From an uncultured Opitutia bacterium (GTDB lineage: Bacteria; Verrucomicrobiota; Verrucomicrobiia; Opitutales; UBA953): DNA of 64,000 nucleotides. This document shows, piece by piece, positions 45,857 through 55,584 of this stretch. The number at the start of each line of letters is the position of its first letter. Position 1 is the first letter of the stretch. The translations under genes and the position numbers were made by a program. The stretch covers positions 434,001 through 498,000 of the forward strand of contig CAIMFJ010000005.1 of NCBI GenBank assembly GCA_903840355.1, given 5' to 3'. Under the pieces are notes generated by a model. It saw only the letters and a program-made list of their open reading frames with translations, was not told the origin of the DNA and did no database searches.

Positions 45857-47395
45857 ATGTCTAGTAAGTTCTACATCACCACGGCGATTGATTACGCCAA
45901 CGGCACCCCACACCTCGGGCACGCCTACGAAAAGGTCTTAACGGACGTCATTGCACGCAACGCACGTATGCAAGGGCAAGCCGTGCATTTCCTGACGGGA
46001 CTCGATGAACATGGCCAGAAGGTGCAACAAACTGCCCAAAAGGAAAACAAAACACCCCAAGTCCTCGTCGATGAGGTTGCCGTCGTTTTCCAAGAACTAC
46101 TCAAGAAACTCAACATTTCCAACGACGATTACATCCGCACCACCGAAACGCGCCACAAAACGGTCGTCCAAGATTTCCTCCAAAAGCTTTTCGATCAGGG
46201 ACTCATTTTCAAAGCCAACAAGACGGGCTGGTACTCGGTGCGCCAAGAGCAATTCCTGAACGAAAAGGATCGGGATGAAAATGGTGAGTGGCCGGAAATT
46301 TACGGCGAAGTGACCATTACCCAGGAAGAAAACTACTATTTTAAACTTTCGCAGTTTCAGCCTTGGTTAATTGAACACATTCAGTCGCACCCGGAATTCA
46401 TCAGCCCAAACTTCCGCCGCAATCAAGTCCTCGAGTTTCTGAAAGAGCCCTTGAATGACTTGTGTATCTCCCGTCCTAAGTCGCGCCTGACTTGGGGAAT
46501 TGAATTACCGTTCGATCCTCATTTCGTAACCTACGTCTGGTTTGACGCTCTCACGAATTACTATTCTGCGGTACTCCCCAAGAACCTGTGGCCAGCTGAT
46601 GTCCACGTGATTGGCAAAGACATCCTTTCCCCGCCTCACGCCGTCTATTGGCCATGCATGTTGAAAGCTCTGAATATTGAACCACCTCGCCAATTACTCG
46701 TGCACGGCTGGTGGACGATTAAAGGTGCCAAGGCCTCGAAGAGCACCGGCAATGCAACCCAATCGATGGCTTTCGTCGATACCCACGGTGCTGATGCCTT
46801 CCGCTACTACCTCTGTCGCGAGATGACTGTCGGCCAAGACGCTAACTTTAGCGACGACACCTTTAACACTCGTTATGCGAGCGATCTCCAAAACAACTTT
46901 GGAAATCTCCTGAACCGACTCTTGAACATGGTGACGCGCCACTACCAAGGCCTCATCCCTCAAGTGGCGGCCGATGAGGAGTTGGAAAAGAATCTCCGCC
47001 GCCTCTGGGAGGAAACGTTAACCAAATACCAAGCCTTCATGGCCGAGTATCAAATCAGCCACGCCCTCGAAGCCCTCTGGGTGTTCATCAGCGCCTTAAA
47101 CGCTTACATCGAGACCCGCGCCCCCTGGAAACTCGCCAAGTCAACCGCACCGGAAGACCGTGCCCGCCTCGACTCCTGCATGGCCCACGTAGCCGAAGGC
47201 TTACGTCTCGTGAGTACGTTATTAACCCCAGTAATGCCCGCCACCTGCGATAAGATTCTTATCAATATCGGCGGCCAACCGGCTCAAACCTTTAAAAATC
47301 AACTTACTTGGGGCCATTCCTGCACGGGACAAAAAGTGGAAGCAGTCTGCATCCTTTTCCCTAAAATCGAACCCACGCCCGAAAAGCCGGCCTAA
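45857..47395 (+). CDS. metG: Methionyl-tRNA synthetase, short form without zinc cysteines
   Basis: Charges tRNA-Met. Class I synthetase of 512 residues; I start at the ATG at 45857 (MSSKFYITTAIDYANGTPH), since the frame back to 45815 begins with TTG and matches nothing. The HIGH region is NGTPHLGHAYEKVLTDVIAR, the KMSKS equivalent is AKASKSTGNATQS, and VHVIGKDILSPPHAVYWPCM is conserved. It lacks the C-terminal tRNA-binding EMAP domain. In the connective-peptide domain, where related enzymes have CxxC pairs, it reads GWYSVRQEQFLNEKDRD, so the zinc site is absent. menF follows after 39 nt. Confidence 0.95.
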   Translation: MSSKFYITTAIDYANGTPHLGHAYEKVLTDVIARNARMQGQAVHFLTGLDEHGQKVQQTAQKENKTPQVLVDEVAVVFQELLKKLNISNDDYIRTTETRHKTVVQDFLQKLFDQGLIFKANKTGWYSVRQEQFLNEKDRDENGEWPEIYGEVTITQEENYYFKLSQFQPWLIEHIQSHPEFISPNFRRNQVLEFLKEPLNDLCISRPKSRLTWGIELPFDPHFVTYVWFDALTNYYSAVLPKNLWPADVHVIGKDILSPPHAVYWPCMLKALNIEPPRQLLVHGWWTIKGAKASKSTGNATQSMAFVDTHGADAFRYYLCREMTVGQDANFSDDTFNTRYASDLQNNFGNLLNRLLNMVTRHYQGLIPQVAADEELEKNLRRLWEETLTKYQAFMAEYQISHALEALWVFISALNAYIETRAPWKLAKSTAPEDRARLDSCMAHVAEGLRLVSTLLTPVMPATCDKILINIGGQPAQTFKNQLTWGHSCTGQKVEAVCILFPKIEPTPEKPA

Positions 47396-47434
47396 TTCGA
47401 CTTTTCGCTCAGCCTCTGTTTACTTACTTCTAAC

Positions 47435-48775
47435 GTGGCAGAAATCAGCGTCCAAGCCGAACTGCAAGCCTTACAGGAAGCGGAACGTCGTGCGACGGGA
47501 AAGGGCTGGATAAGTTATTCTTTTAGCGTTCCGGAATTGGATCCGTTAGCAGTACTCGAAACCCTCAACGAGCCGGCACCTCGAGCTTTTTTTGAAAACC
47601 CCTCTCGCCACCGAGCCCATGCAGCTGGTAGGCCAGTAGCAACTTGGCAAGGCACGGGCACGCAGCGTTTCCTCGAAGCCAATCTATGGCTCCGCCAACT
47701 TAAAAAAGACCTTCACTGCATCGGCCCAGAACCACGCATCATTGCGACTTTTCCGTTCTACCCCGAAAAAACGCAAACGGGTCTCACCTCGCAACTTTTC
47801 CTGCCCGCCTGGCAAGTCGTCACCGAAAACGGTCAAACCCAAGTCACCCTCGCTGCGGCCGTTCGTCCGGGAATCGCCGAAAGTTTAGCCCAACAAGCCG
47901 AGGCCTTTCGGCATTTTAATTATAAAGCCGAAACCCCCGCAACGCGGACGCAAATTCCCACGGTGCTGACAGAAGTTGGCGGCAATTGGTTCCCCTCTGC
48001 GGTCACCCGCGCTACCGAATTAATCCGCGAAGGTGCCTTCGAAAAAATCGTCCTGGCACGAGCGTTTGATTGGCGTCGGCCCGAACCGTTTAATGCCTAC
48101 GGCAGTCTGCACCGACTACGTCGAGCCAACCCTCCTTGCCACACGTTCTTAGTGGATGAGCCCGAGGGCGCCTTAATTGGCTCCACGCCCGAAACGCTGC
48201 TTTCACTTTTTGACAGTGCCATTCGCACTGAATCGGTCGCAGGCACCACGCGTCGAGGTGAATCCGCCTCCGAAGATGCCAGCCTCGCGGAAGCACTCCT
48301 TAGCAGTGAAAAAGACTTACGGGAACATAGTGCGGTGACGGCTTCTATCCTGCGACGTCTTCGTATGGTGGGTGTGCTGGCAGCGACATCGCAAAGCCCT
48401 GAATTACTTCGCTTGGGCAATGTCATGCACCTCCGTACCCCGATTGAAGGCACTATGCCTGCAGATCGAACTTTTTTAGAAATCGCTGGTGAATTACACC
48501 CCACCCCCGCAGTCGGTGGCAAACCACGCGACTTGGCACTACCTTTTATTCCCGGCTTCGAACCGCACCAACGTGGACTATACACAGGAGCGGTGGGCTG
48601 GGTCGGCCTAAATGGTAATACCGGAAAACTTTTCGTCGCCTTGCGCTGCGCTCGACTCCACAACCATGAAGCTCGTGCCTTTGCGGGGGCTGGCATCGTC
48701 GCCGGTTCCAACCCTCAAGCCGAAGCGGCAGAGACGGAAATGAAACTGCGCACGATTCTCGAGGCCCTGGTCTAA
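47435..48775 (+). CDS. menF: Isochorismate synthase
   Basis: Converts chorismate to isochorismate, the entry to menaquinone (or a siderophore). 446 residues with a GTG start. The chorismate-binding domain occupies the C-terminal 270 residues: EGAFEKIVLARAFDWR, LVDEPEGALIGSTPETLLSL, ESVAGTTRRGE, EKDLREHSAVTASILRRL, GELHPTPAVGGKPRDLAL and ARAFAGAGIVAGSNPQAEA. The E-L-H-P-T-P-A-V-G-G motif and the KIVLAR lysine are characteristic of MenF/EntC rather than anthranilate or aminodeoxychorismate synthases. No other men genes are near. Its stop overlaps the dtd start (TAATG). Confidence 0.9.
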   Translation: MAEISVQAELQALQEAERRATGKGWISYSFSVPELDPLAVLETLNEPAPRAFFENPSRHRAHAAGRPVATWQGTGTQRFLEANLWLRQLKKDLHCIGPEPRIIATFPFYPEKTQTGLTSQLFLPAWQVVTENGQTQVTLAAAVRPGIAESLAQQAEAFRHFNYKAETPATRTQIPTVLTEVGGNWFPSAVTRATELIREGAFEKIVLARAFDWRRPEPFNAYGSLHRLRRANPPCHTFLVDEPEGALIGSTPETLLSLFDSAIRTESVAGTTRRGESASEDASLAEALLSSEKDLREHSAVTASILRRLRMVGVLAATSQSPELLRLGNVMHLRTPIEGTMPADRTFLEIAGELHPTPAVGGKPRDLALPFIPGFEPHQRGLYTGAVGWVGLNGNTGKLFVALRCARLHNHEARAFAGAGIVAGSNPQAEAAETEMKLRTILEALV

Positions 48776-49212
48776 TGATAGTCGTGCTACAGCGGGTAAA
48801 AAGTGCCGAGGTCAACGTTGGTGGGCAAACCGTAGGGGCGATTCAAAAGGGCTACCTCCTCCTCGTAGGCATTGCTGGACGCGACACTGAGCAGGACGTT
48901 AAACGACTGGCCCAAGACGTTAGCAAACTTCGCTTGATGGCGGATGCAGAGGGTAAATTCGGGGTTAATTTAGCCACTTCGGGAGGATCCGTCCTCGCGG
49001 TTAGTCAGTTCACCCTCCTGGCTAATTTCGCCAAAGGAAATCGTCCCTCGTTCCATGAGGCCGCCGCTCCCGCCGTGGCCGAACCGCTTTTTAATTTATT
49101 TGTCGCCGAACTCAGTCGCCTCCTCGGCCAGCCTGTCGCTACGGGGCAATTCGGTGCCGATATGGAGGTGAAATTAGTCAACGACGGCCCCGTCACCGTC
49201 GTTCTTGAGTAG
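48775..49212 (+). CDS. dtd: D-aminoacyl-tRNA deacylase
   Basis: Removes D-amino acids mischarged onto tRNA. 145 residues, family length. It has the two diagnostic motifs: LAVSQFTLLANFAKGNRPSF (the S-Q-F-T-L catalytic segment) and VKLVNDGPVTVVLE (the cross-subunit Gly-Pro motif, N-D-G-P-V-T in place of N-x-G-P-V-T). The N-terminus VVLQRVKSAEVNVGG is typical. It shares one nucleotide with menF, so the pair is translationally coupled. Confidence 0.97.
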   Translation: MIVVLQRVKSAEVNVGGQTVGAIQKGYLLLVGIAGRDTEQDVKRLAQDVSKLRLMADAEGKFGVNLATSGGSVLAVSQFTLLANFAKGNRPSFHEAAAPAVAEPLFNLFVAELSRLLGQPVATGQFGADMEVKLVNDGPVTVVLE

Positions 49213-49257
49213 TTTGACTTTACCTCCCTGCTCGCCTCGCCTACCGATGGTCTCTCC

Positions 49258-50016
49258 ATGCTTTCCGTAAGAATCATCCCTTGCCTCGATGTGCACGGCG
49301 GCCGTGTCGTCAAAGGAATCAAGTTTACGGAATTACGGGATGCGGGCGACCCAGTAGCCGTAGCTGCGGCCTACGAGAAACAAGGGGCCGATGAATTAGT
49401 ATTTTTGGATATTACGGCTTCCAGTGACGAACGGAAAACCATGATTGATGTCGTCGAGCGTACTGCCGACCAAGTTTTCATGCCCTTAACGGTCGGAGGA
49501 GGTTTACGTTCACTGGATGACATTCGCTTAATGCTCAATGCGGGAGCCGACAAAGTCTCGCTTAACACTTCAGCGGTAAAGACGCCTGAACTCATCCGTG
49601 AAGCTTCACGTAAATTCGGCAGTCAATGCATCGTGGTCGCCATTGATGCCAAACAAGTAGCCCCCGGTCGCTGGGAAGTTTTCACCCATGGCGGACGTAA
49701 CCCCACCGGTCTCGACGCCATTGCTTGGGCTAAAAAAGTAGCCGAACTCGGCGCGGGAGAAATCTTATTAACGAGTATGGATCGAGATGGCACGGCGTCA
49801 GGCTATGACGTCCCCCTCAACGCCGCGATTGCCCAAGCGGTCGAAGTGCCCCTGATTGCTTCCGGTGGTGCGGGCAACCTCGAGCACCTCGCCGAAGTGC
49901 TTAAAAAAGGCGGCGCCAGTGCCGTGCTCGCCGCCAGCATCTTCCACTTTGGTACCTACACCGTTCAGCAGGCCAAAGAATACCTTAAGCAGGCTGGGCT
50001 TCCCGTCCGACTCTAA
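49258..50016 (+). CDS. hisF: Imidazole glycerol phosphate synthase cyclase subunit HisF
   Basis: TIM-barrel cyclase that, with HisH, forms imidazole glycerol phosphate in histidine synthesis. 252 residues. The first catalytic Asp lies in [15 protein letters not shown] and the second in [42 protein letters not shown] and [13 protein letters not shown] supply the phosphate sites. hisH and the rest of the pathway are elsewhere, although hisC lies at 56-57 kb on the other strand. Its stop overlaps that of the convergent CNNM gene by 4 nt. Confidence 0.97.
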   Translation: MLSVRIIPCLDVHGGRVVKGIKFTELRDAGDPVAVAAAYEKQGADELVFLDITASSDERKTMIDVVERTADQVFMPLTVGGGLRSLDDIRLMLNAGADKVSLNTSAVKTPELIREASRKFGSQCIVVAIDAKQVAPGRWEVFTHGGRNPTGLDAIAWAKKVAELGAGEILLTSMDRDGTASGYDVPLNAAIAQAVEVPLIASGGAGNLEHLAEVLKKGGASAVLAASIFHFGTYTVQQAKEYLKQAGLPVRL

Positions 50017-51326
50017 GACTTAGGCTGAGTCAGTTTCGGCATCACCAAGACTTTATCCAGTCGGTGGCCGTCCATATCGACGACTTCAAAGACGTGGCCC
50101 AAGGCTTCCACGCGATCCCCTTCCATCGGGATTCGACCCAAGGTGCGCATGATAAAACCAGAAATGGCGGTAAAACGCCCCGAGCCCTCGCCCGGAAAAC
50201 GCCCCACCATTCCCGTGGCTTCGCGAAAATCATCGAGGGTCACGACGGCGTCAACTAACCAGCTCCCATCCTCACGGCGGCGCACGGGTTTATGGCTCGA
50301 CGGTGCGGCCCCTTCGTTGGGCAGCTCACCGACCACGAATTCTAAAACATCGTTTAAAGAAACCACGCCGCGCACTCGGCCAAATTCATCCACCACTAAA
50401 ACGAGGTGCATTTTGTCTTTGCGGAAGCGTTCTAATAACTGCGTACCACTGCTTTGAGGCGCTACGGTGGGTGCTTCCGTGATTAAGTCCTTAATCACCG
50501 CACTACCCGCTAAAGCTAAGTTAGCCCACAAGCGTTTGACCGACACCACGCCTAACGGACGGTCGGGATTGCCTTTAAAAACTGGAAACCAGGTGTGTCC
50601 CGAAGCCACAATTTTGCGCCAACTGACTTCGTCGCTATCCTCTAAATTCAGCCACACCACGCGATTGCTCGGCGTCATGAGTTGCTCAGCCGTCACGCGA
50701 TCCATCGACAAGGCTCCATGCACCATACGGTGCTCCGAAGCATGTAAGACACCCGAAGCCATTCCTTGATCAACCAGTAAACGTAATTCATCTTCGGACA
50801 TTGTTTCTTCGGTCGAACGCTTCTTCCCAAAAAAGGACATGACCACATCGGCACTCCAACTCATGGCATTGACCAAGGGAGAAGCCAAACTGGCAATGAA
50901 GCCCATGGGACGTGACAAGGCGACGGCAAAGGGCTCAGGACTTAGCAGTGCTAAACGCTTCGGTACGATTTCAGCAAAGATAACAGTTAGACTCCCAATC
51001 AGAAAAGACACTAAGCCGCCAGCCACCACCATGGCATGGGAGGAGACCCACACCCAGGGAAGTTCCCGCAAATGAGGCTCGATGCGACTGGCCAACGGTG
51101 GACCACCATAAATCGCCGCGATAATACCACCAAAGGTCATCCCGATTTGTACCGTTGATAAAAATTTCGAAGGCTCAGCTAAAAGGGCCAAAGCCCGGAG
51201 GGCCCCACGGTCACCCTCTTCGGCCATTTTCTTCAAACGACTACGGTTCGAGGAAACCAATGCCATCTCCGCCAGCACAAAAAATGCCGAAAAAAGTAAG
51301 CAAAAGCCGATTAAAAGGATTTCCAC
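50013..51326 (-). CDS. CNNM/CorC-type membrane protein (DUF21, CBS pair, CorC_HlyC)
   Basis: 437 residues from a GTG at 51324-51326. The frame is open to 51470, but that extension overlaps nadB in antisense and lacks family character. DUF21 membrane domain (about 1-190): [20 protein letters not shown], then several helices with [21 protein letters not shown] pair (about 200-325) holds [20 protein letters not shown] and [22 protein letters not shown]-terminal CorC_HlyC domain (about 345-430) has [15 protein letters not shown] and [19 protein letters not shown]. Homologues are Mg/Co efflux or Na-dependent Mg transport proteins, once called hemolysins. Divergent from nadB. Confidence 0.92.
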   Translation of the reverse strand: MEILLIGFCLLFSAFFVLAEMALVSSNRSRLKKMAEEGDRGALRALALLAEPSKFLSTVQIGMTFGGIIAAIYGGPPLASRIEPHLRELPWVWVSSHAMVVAGGLVSFLIGSLTVIFAEIVPKRLALLSPEPFAVALSRPMGFIASLASPLVNAMSWSADVVMSFFGKKRSTEETMSEDELRLLVDQGMASGVLHASEHRMVHGALSMDRVTAEQLMTPSNRVVWLNLEDSDEVSWRKIVASGHTWFPVFKGNPDRPLGVVSVKRLWANLALAGSAVIKDLITEAPTVAPQSSGTQLLERFRKDKMHLVLVVDEFGRVRGVVSLNDVLEFVVGELPNEGAAPSSHKPVRRREDGSWLVDAVVTLDDFREATGMVGRFPGEGSGRFTAISGFIMRTLGRIPMEGDRVEALGHVFEVVDMDGHRLDKVLVMPKLTQPKS

Positions 51327-51405
51327 GAGGTGGTGGGAGTAAGCGATTACCTTCTTTTCGTCAAATCCGCTTGTTGCCGTGCCCTGACCTTCTACGTTGC
51401 TGCTT

Positions 51406-53019
51406 ATGGCAATCCCATATGACGCCATCGTCGTCGGAAGTGGTATCGGCGGGTTGAGCTTTGCGCTCAACTTGGCGAATCAAGGCCATTCCGTGGCGAT
51501 TGTAACCAAGAAAACCAGTTCGGAGTCCAATACCAATTGGGCCCAAGGGGGCATTGCCTGCGTTACCGACCAAAATGATAATTTTGATAGTCACATTCAA
51601 GACACCCTCGATGCCGGGGATGGACTTTGTGACGACCCCGTCGTGCGCCATATTGTCGAGAGCGGCCCGGCCCGGGTGGCCGAGTTAATCGCGTGGGGAG
51701 TTCACTTTGAGAACGGCCAAAATGGCCAACCTGACCTCGGCCGCGAAGGTGGTCACTCCCAACGCCGCATCTTGCACGCCCGGGATATGACGGGCAAGGC
51801 CATCGAGTCGGCCTTACTCAAAGCCATCAGTAAGACCTCTAAAATCACACTTTTAGAGCATCACCTCGCGATTGATTTAATCACTCAAGCCAAACTCGAC
51901 CCCAAAATCACTTTAGGCAGCTCTGCAGATCGAGTCCTAGGTCTGCACGTGTTACACACGCAAAAGAACCAAGTCGAAACCCTCGCCGCCAAAGTCATCA
52001 TTCTCGCAACCGGAGGCATCGGCCAAGTTTATCAATTCACCACCAATCCGGATATTGCGACCGGTGATGGGATTGCGATGGCCTATCGTGCGGGCGCCGA
52101 AGTGCGCGACATGGAGATGGTGCAATTCCATCCTACCGCGCTCAAAACCGCGGATGGTAGACGAGCCTTGATCTCTGAAGCCGTGCGTGGCGAAGGGGCC
52201 ATCCTGCGCGACCTCAAGGGCAATGCGTTCATGAAGGAGTTCCATCCACTTGGCGACTTAGCACCGCGTGACGTCGTTGCCCGGGCCATCGACTCCGTGA
52301 TGAAACGCGACGGAGCCCCGCACGTACTCCTCGATGCCACGGCGATTGCCAATGGGCATCTCCACGAGCGCTTCCCCCACATCTACGCCACCTGTTTAGC
52401 GGCTGGCTTCGACCTTAATCGCGAACCCATTCCGGTCGTCCCTGCCGCACATTACCTCTGTGGTGGCGTGAGCACGGACCTTAAAGGGCGCACGACTTTA
52501 AAAGGACTTTACGCCGTAGGTGAAGTAGCTTGCACGGGATTACATGGGGCCAACCGGCTCGCTTCTAATTCTCTCTTAGAAGCCGTCGTGCTCGCTCACG
52601 ATGGAGCCACTTCCGCCAGTCAGGAAATGAGCCCCATGCCGAGCCCACACTTAGACCTCCCCGCGTGGATCGATGGCTCAGCTGGCAATCCCGATGAACG
52701 AGTCGTAATTGCGCATAACTGGGATGAGTTACGCCGTACGATGTGGAATTACGTCGGTATTGTGCGTTCTACTAAACGTCTCCAACGTGCACAAACCCGG
52801 ATTGATAACCTCGCCGAAGAGGTCCGAGAATACTATTGGAATTTTCGCATTGAACCGCGCTTATTAGAATTACGCAACTTAATCCAAGTTGCCGAACTCA
52901 TCATTGAGTGTGCCCTCCAGCGCCATGAAAGTCGTGGACTGCACTTTACCTTAGACTATCCTCAAAAACTTCCTCAAGCCCGCCACACGGCGGTGCAACG
53001 CTTACCCAAGACGCCATGA
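51406..53019 (+). CDS. nadB: L-aspartate oxidase
   Basis: Oxidises L-aspartate to iminoaspartate, the first step of NAD synthesis. 537 residues from the ATG at 51406; a TTG three codons earlier is less likely. FAD-binding N-terminus: DAIVVGSGIGGLSFALNLA. Active-site and capping-domain segments are SNTNWAQGGIACV, REGGHSQRRILHARDMTGKA, ATGGIGQVYQFTTNPDIATG, PAAHYLCGGVSTDLKGRT and GLHGANRLASNSLLEAVVL. The E-G-G-H-S-x-x-R-I-L motif and the C-terminal helical domain identify NadB rather than fumarate reductase. panE overlaps by 4 nt (ATGA). Confidence 0.96.
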   Translation: MAIPYDAIVVGSGIGGLSFALNLANQGHSVAIVTKKTSSESNTNWAQGGIACVTDQNDNFDSHIQDTLDAGDGLCDDPVVRHIVESGPARVAELIAWGVHFENGQNGQPDLGREGGHSQRRILHARDMTGKAIESALLKAISKTSKITLLEHHLAIDLITQAKLDPKITLGSSADRVLGLHVLHTQKNQVETLAAKVIILATGGIGQVYQFTTNPDIATGDGIAMAYRAGAEVRDMEMVQFHPTALKTADGRRALISEAVRGEGAILRDLKGNAFMKEFHPLGDLAPRDVVARAIDSVMKRDGAPHVLLDATAIANGHLHERFPHIYATCLAAGFDLNREPIPVVPAAHYLCGGVSTDLKGRTTLKGLYAVGEVACTGLHGANRLASNSLLEAVVLAHDGATSASQEMSPMPSPHLDLPAWIDGSAGNPDERVVIAHNWDELRRTMWNYVGIVRSTKRLQRAQTRIDNLAEEVREYYWNFRIEPRLLELRNLIQVAELIIECALQRHESRGLHFTLDYPQKLPQARHTAVQRLPKTP

Positions 53020-53927
53020 AAATCGTCGTTGTGGGGGCCGGGGCGGTGGGGGCTTGGTATGGTGGCCTGTTGGCCATAGCGGGCCACGAAGTTCACCTGG
53101 TTACGCGGGCGGACTACGAGGTGATTCGTCAAAAGGGACTCCAGCTTCGCGGAGCCAAAGGTGTACAACAGGTCAACGTCGCTTCGGCACACCCCGACAC
53201 CACTACTCTAGGCCCTGCCGACCTCGTCGTGATTGCTGCCAAAGCCACGGCTAATGAAGTCTTACCAGCTTTAGTACGACCCCTGATCAAGGAGTCGACG
53301 ATTCTACTGACGCTCCAGAATGGCATGGGTAATATCGAAAATTTAATGGGGTTAGTACCCGATGCTCAACTCGTCGCCGGGCTGTGTTTTGTGTGTATTA
53401 ACCGCACTAGTCCCGGCGTGATTGAAAATACCCTTCCAGGCTATATTCGTATGGCCTCCGGCCTCGACGCCATCACCGCCGCCACCACCCAGTGCGTAGC
53501 CATTTTCACGCAGGCCAAGGTGGACTGTCGTGCAGAGGCTTCACTTGAAAGCGTCCTCTGGAAAAAACTGTGTTGGAACATCCCCTTCAACGGACTCGCC
53601 ATTGCAGCCGGGGGAATCACCACCGATCGGATTTTAGCGGACCGAACCTTGCGGCAACGAGCACGAACTTTAATGCTCGAAGTTCAACATGCGGCCGCCG
53701 CACGAGGCTATCCTTTTAGCGACCAACACCTTGAGCAACAGTTCAGCATCACCGAGACCATGGGACCCTATCGTCCTTCGAGCCTGATTGATTATTTAGC
53801 AGGACGAAGTGTTGAGGTCAGCGGCATATGGGCCGAACCCCTAAGGCGCGGGGAAACTGCTGGCAGCCCCATGCCGGAGCTCCGAAAATTGCTAAGTGAA
53901 ATCGAAGTCCGGCTCCGCCAACGCTAA
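53016..53927 (+). CDS. panE: 2-dehydropantoate 2-reductase (ApbA/PanE family)
   Basis: 303 residues. The N-terminal Rossmann domain has IVVVGAGAVGAWYGGLLA; the conserved ILLTLQNGMGNIE carries the active-site Asn. The catalytic Lys is in SLESVLWKKLCWNIPFNGLA, and YRPSSLIDYLAGRSVEVSG is the C-terminal substrate site. It reduces ketopantoate to pantoate with NADPH for coenzyme A. The family contains other ketoacid reductases, so the exact substrate is likely but not certain. It overlaps nadB by 4 nt, and 2 nt separate its end from the convergent lipoprotein gene. Confidence 0.88.
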   Translation: MKIVVVGAGAVGAWYGGLLAIAGHEVHLVTRADYEVIRQKGLQLRGAKGVQQVNVASAHPDTTTLGPADLVVIAAKATANEVLPALVRPLIKESTILLTLQNGMGNIENLMGLVPDAQLVAGLCFVCINRTSPGVIENTLPGYIRMASGLDAITAATTQCVAIFTQAKVDCRAEASLESVLWKKLCWNIPFNGLAIAAGGITTDRILADRTLRQRARTLMLEVQHAAAARGYPFSDQHLEQQFSITETMGPYRPSSLIDYLAGRSVEVSGIWAEPLRRGETAGSPMPELRKLLSEIEVRLRQR

Positions 53928-53929
53928 AT

Positions 53930-54388
53930 TTACTTAGTTTTCGAAGCGTCCGCGGCAGTCGCGTGGGGCAAGTGGACTAAGATATTCGAAACCTCTGAGG
54001 AGGCATGCGACTCATTCCAAAAACTGCTCAACACGGCAGAACCACTGTCGCCTGAAAACAATTTATGTCCGGCCTTATCAAAAACCGAAATAGACAACGA
54101 CACAATGCTATGGCCACTGTCATCGAGACGCGTGTGCCAAGTCGAACGAACTATCGCTTCGGCTTCCGTAGAGTTAGTCGTGGTGACGTAGCCGAGGCTA
54201 TTGAGTTCATGTACGGCCGTATCATGGATGACGTTACTCAGCGCATTCGTTTCAGGCAAATTTGATGCTACGGAATCCACCACGAAGACCTTGTGCACGG
54301 ACTTCAGGGAACTAGTGCCCGAGGACGATGCACAGCCGAGTATAAACAAAGAGGCGCAAAAGAGTAAAACTTGGGAGGTAAGACGCAT
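53930..54388 (-). CDS. Putative small lipoprotein
   Basis: 152 residues with a clear lipoprotein signal: SQVLLFCASLFILGCASSSG, with the lipobox I-L-G-C and the acylated Cys near residue 19. The mature part resembles small outer-membrane proteins of the DUF4136/LPP20-like kind only loosely: it alternates strands (VFVVDSVASNLPETNAL, EAIVRSTWHTRLDDSG, SIVSLSISVFDKAGHKLFSG) and ends hydrophilic. No enzyme motif. Function unknown. It diverges from the HAD-DUF721 gene over a 140-nt spacer and converges on panE. Confidence 0.75.
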   Translation of the reverse strand: MRLTSQVLLFCASLFILGCASSSGTSSLKSVHKVFVVDSVASNLPETNALSNVIHDTAVHELNSLGYVTTTNSTEAEAIVRSTWHTRLDDSGHSIVSLSISVFDKAGHKLFSGDSGSAVLSSFWNESHASSEVSNILVHLPHATAADASKTK

Positions 54389-54528
54389 AGGAAGACCCTA
54401 AACCCTTCTAAGCCTCGAGACAAGCAGGGACGTGAATAGGTTGAGGCGTTTAAATCGTGCCATTCCCCTGCCGCTGGCCACTATGGCCTCGACTCAACCC
54501 CTTCACCCAACGTTGCACAAGCTATCCA

Positions 54529-55584
54529 ATGGCCAAGGTCCATGCAGTTTCCTTTGATTTAGCCGGTACATTGATTTTTCCCCACCCCTCGGTCGGTAAA
54601 ATCTATGCACAATGCGCGGCTAAGCATGGCATCGCGGTCAACAGCACAGAACTCGACGAACAATTCACGCTCGCGTTACGAGGGACGCCTAAACTAAAGA
54701 ACCCCGAAACTTATTGGCGCGAGGTCGTACTCCGCAGCTTCGGAGCGCAACTCCCTTCGGCCAAATTTGAAGTCGTTTTCCGTGAATGCTGGCAGGTGTT
54801 TGCCGATGAAAAAGCTTGGCGGCTCGCCCCTGGAACCGTGAACACCCTCACGGCCCTACGGTTTCTCGGCATTAAACTGGCAGTACTTTCTAATGCCGAC
54901 GCTCGCATGCACGCGGTCCTCGCCGGCAAAAAACTCACCACACTTTTCGATTTAATTTTATTATCGGAAGAAACCAGCGTTTCCAAACCCGAGGCCAAAG
55001 CATTCCAACTCGTTGCCCAAAAACTACAAGTCGCCACCTCGGCCTTAGTCCACATCGGGGATGACCCCAAAGATGATGGGGAAGGTGCGCGCGATGCGGG
55101 GGCGACTGGAGTTGTCGTGGGCGGAGCCTATGCCCCCGAGCGTTGCTTACGGGCGGAAAAAATGACGGACGTTCCGTTTCTGATTCGAGCCTTAATCACC
55201 GAAGGTCAAGCGAAAGGAAAATTCTCTCGCCACGTCCTGAATTTACTCGCGAACCTCCGCGGCCTGCCCGAGGACGCTAGCCGGTCAAGCCAACGCCCCA
55301 TCAAAACCTTAGACGAAGCCGTACAAGAAGCATTTAAGAAACTACGACTGGATCAGCCAGTTCCCGAAGATGCCATCTTTGCTCACTGGGCTAGCCTACT
55401 CCCGCCCAAACTTGCCAAACGCTGTGCCCCGCTCCGCGTGGTGAATGAAACTAAACTCATCATCCACTGCGAAAACTCCGTGATAAAATCCGAGGTGAAA
55501 TTTCTAGAACGAACCATCCTGGCCAAGATTCGCACCTTGCCGGCTTGTAGTAAAATTCAGAGCTTAACCCTCGTGACAGCCTAG
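54529..55584 (+). CDS. HAD-superfamily domain fused to DUF721/DciA-like domain
   Basis: 351 residues from the ATG at 54529 (frame open to 54457 without family support). Residues 1-235 form a HAD fold of the REG-2/HDHD3-like subgroup. Motif I is VSFDLAGTLIFPHPSVGKIY: the nucleophile Asp9 is present, but Ala11 replaces the usual second Asp. Motif II is LAVLSNADARM, motif III TSVSKPEAKAF, motif IV VHIGDDPKDDGEGARDAG. Residues about 245-351 look like DUF721/DciA: TLDEAVQEAFKKLRL, IFAHWASLLPPKLAKRCAPL, then KLIIHCENSVIKSEVKF and a C-terminal KIQSLTLV strand. DciA loads the replicative helicase. No stop or frameshift separates the halves. The HAD part may be inactive or use other chemistry. Confidence 0.82.
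   Translation: MAKVHAVSFDLAGTLIFPHPSVGKIYAQCAAKHGIAVNSTELDEQFTLALRGTPKLKNPETYWREVVLRSFGAQLPSAKFEVVFRECWQVFADEKAWRLAPGTVNTLTALRFLGIKLAVLSNADARMHAVLAGKKLTTLFDLILLSEETSVSKPEAKAFQLVAQKLQVATSALVHIGDDPKDDGEGARDAGATGVVVGGAYAPERCLRAEKMTDVPFLIRALITEGQAKGKFSRHVLNLLANLRGLPEDASRSSQRPIKTLDEAVQEAFKKLRLDQPVPEDAIFAHWASLLPPKLAKRCAPLRVVNETKLIIHCENSVIKSEVKFLERTILAKIRTLPACSKIQSLTLVTA

Noticed and set aside
48097-48711. A 204-codon minus-strand open frame opposite menF
   Set aside because: Arg/Ser/Pro-rich antisense shadow of conserved chorismate-binding sequence.
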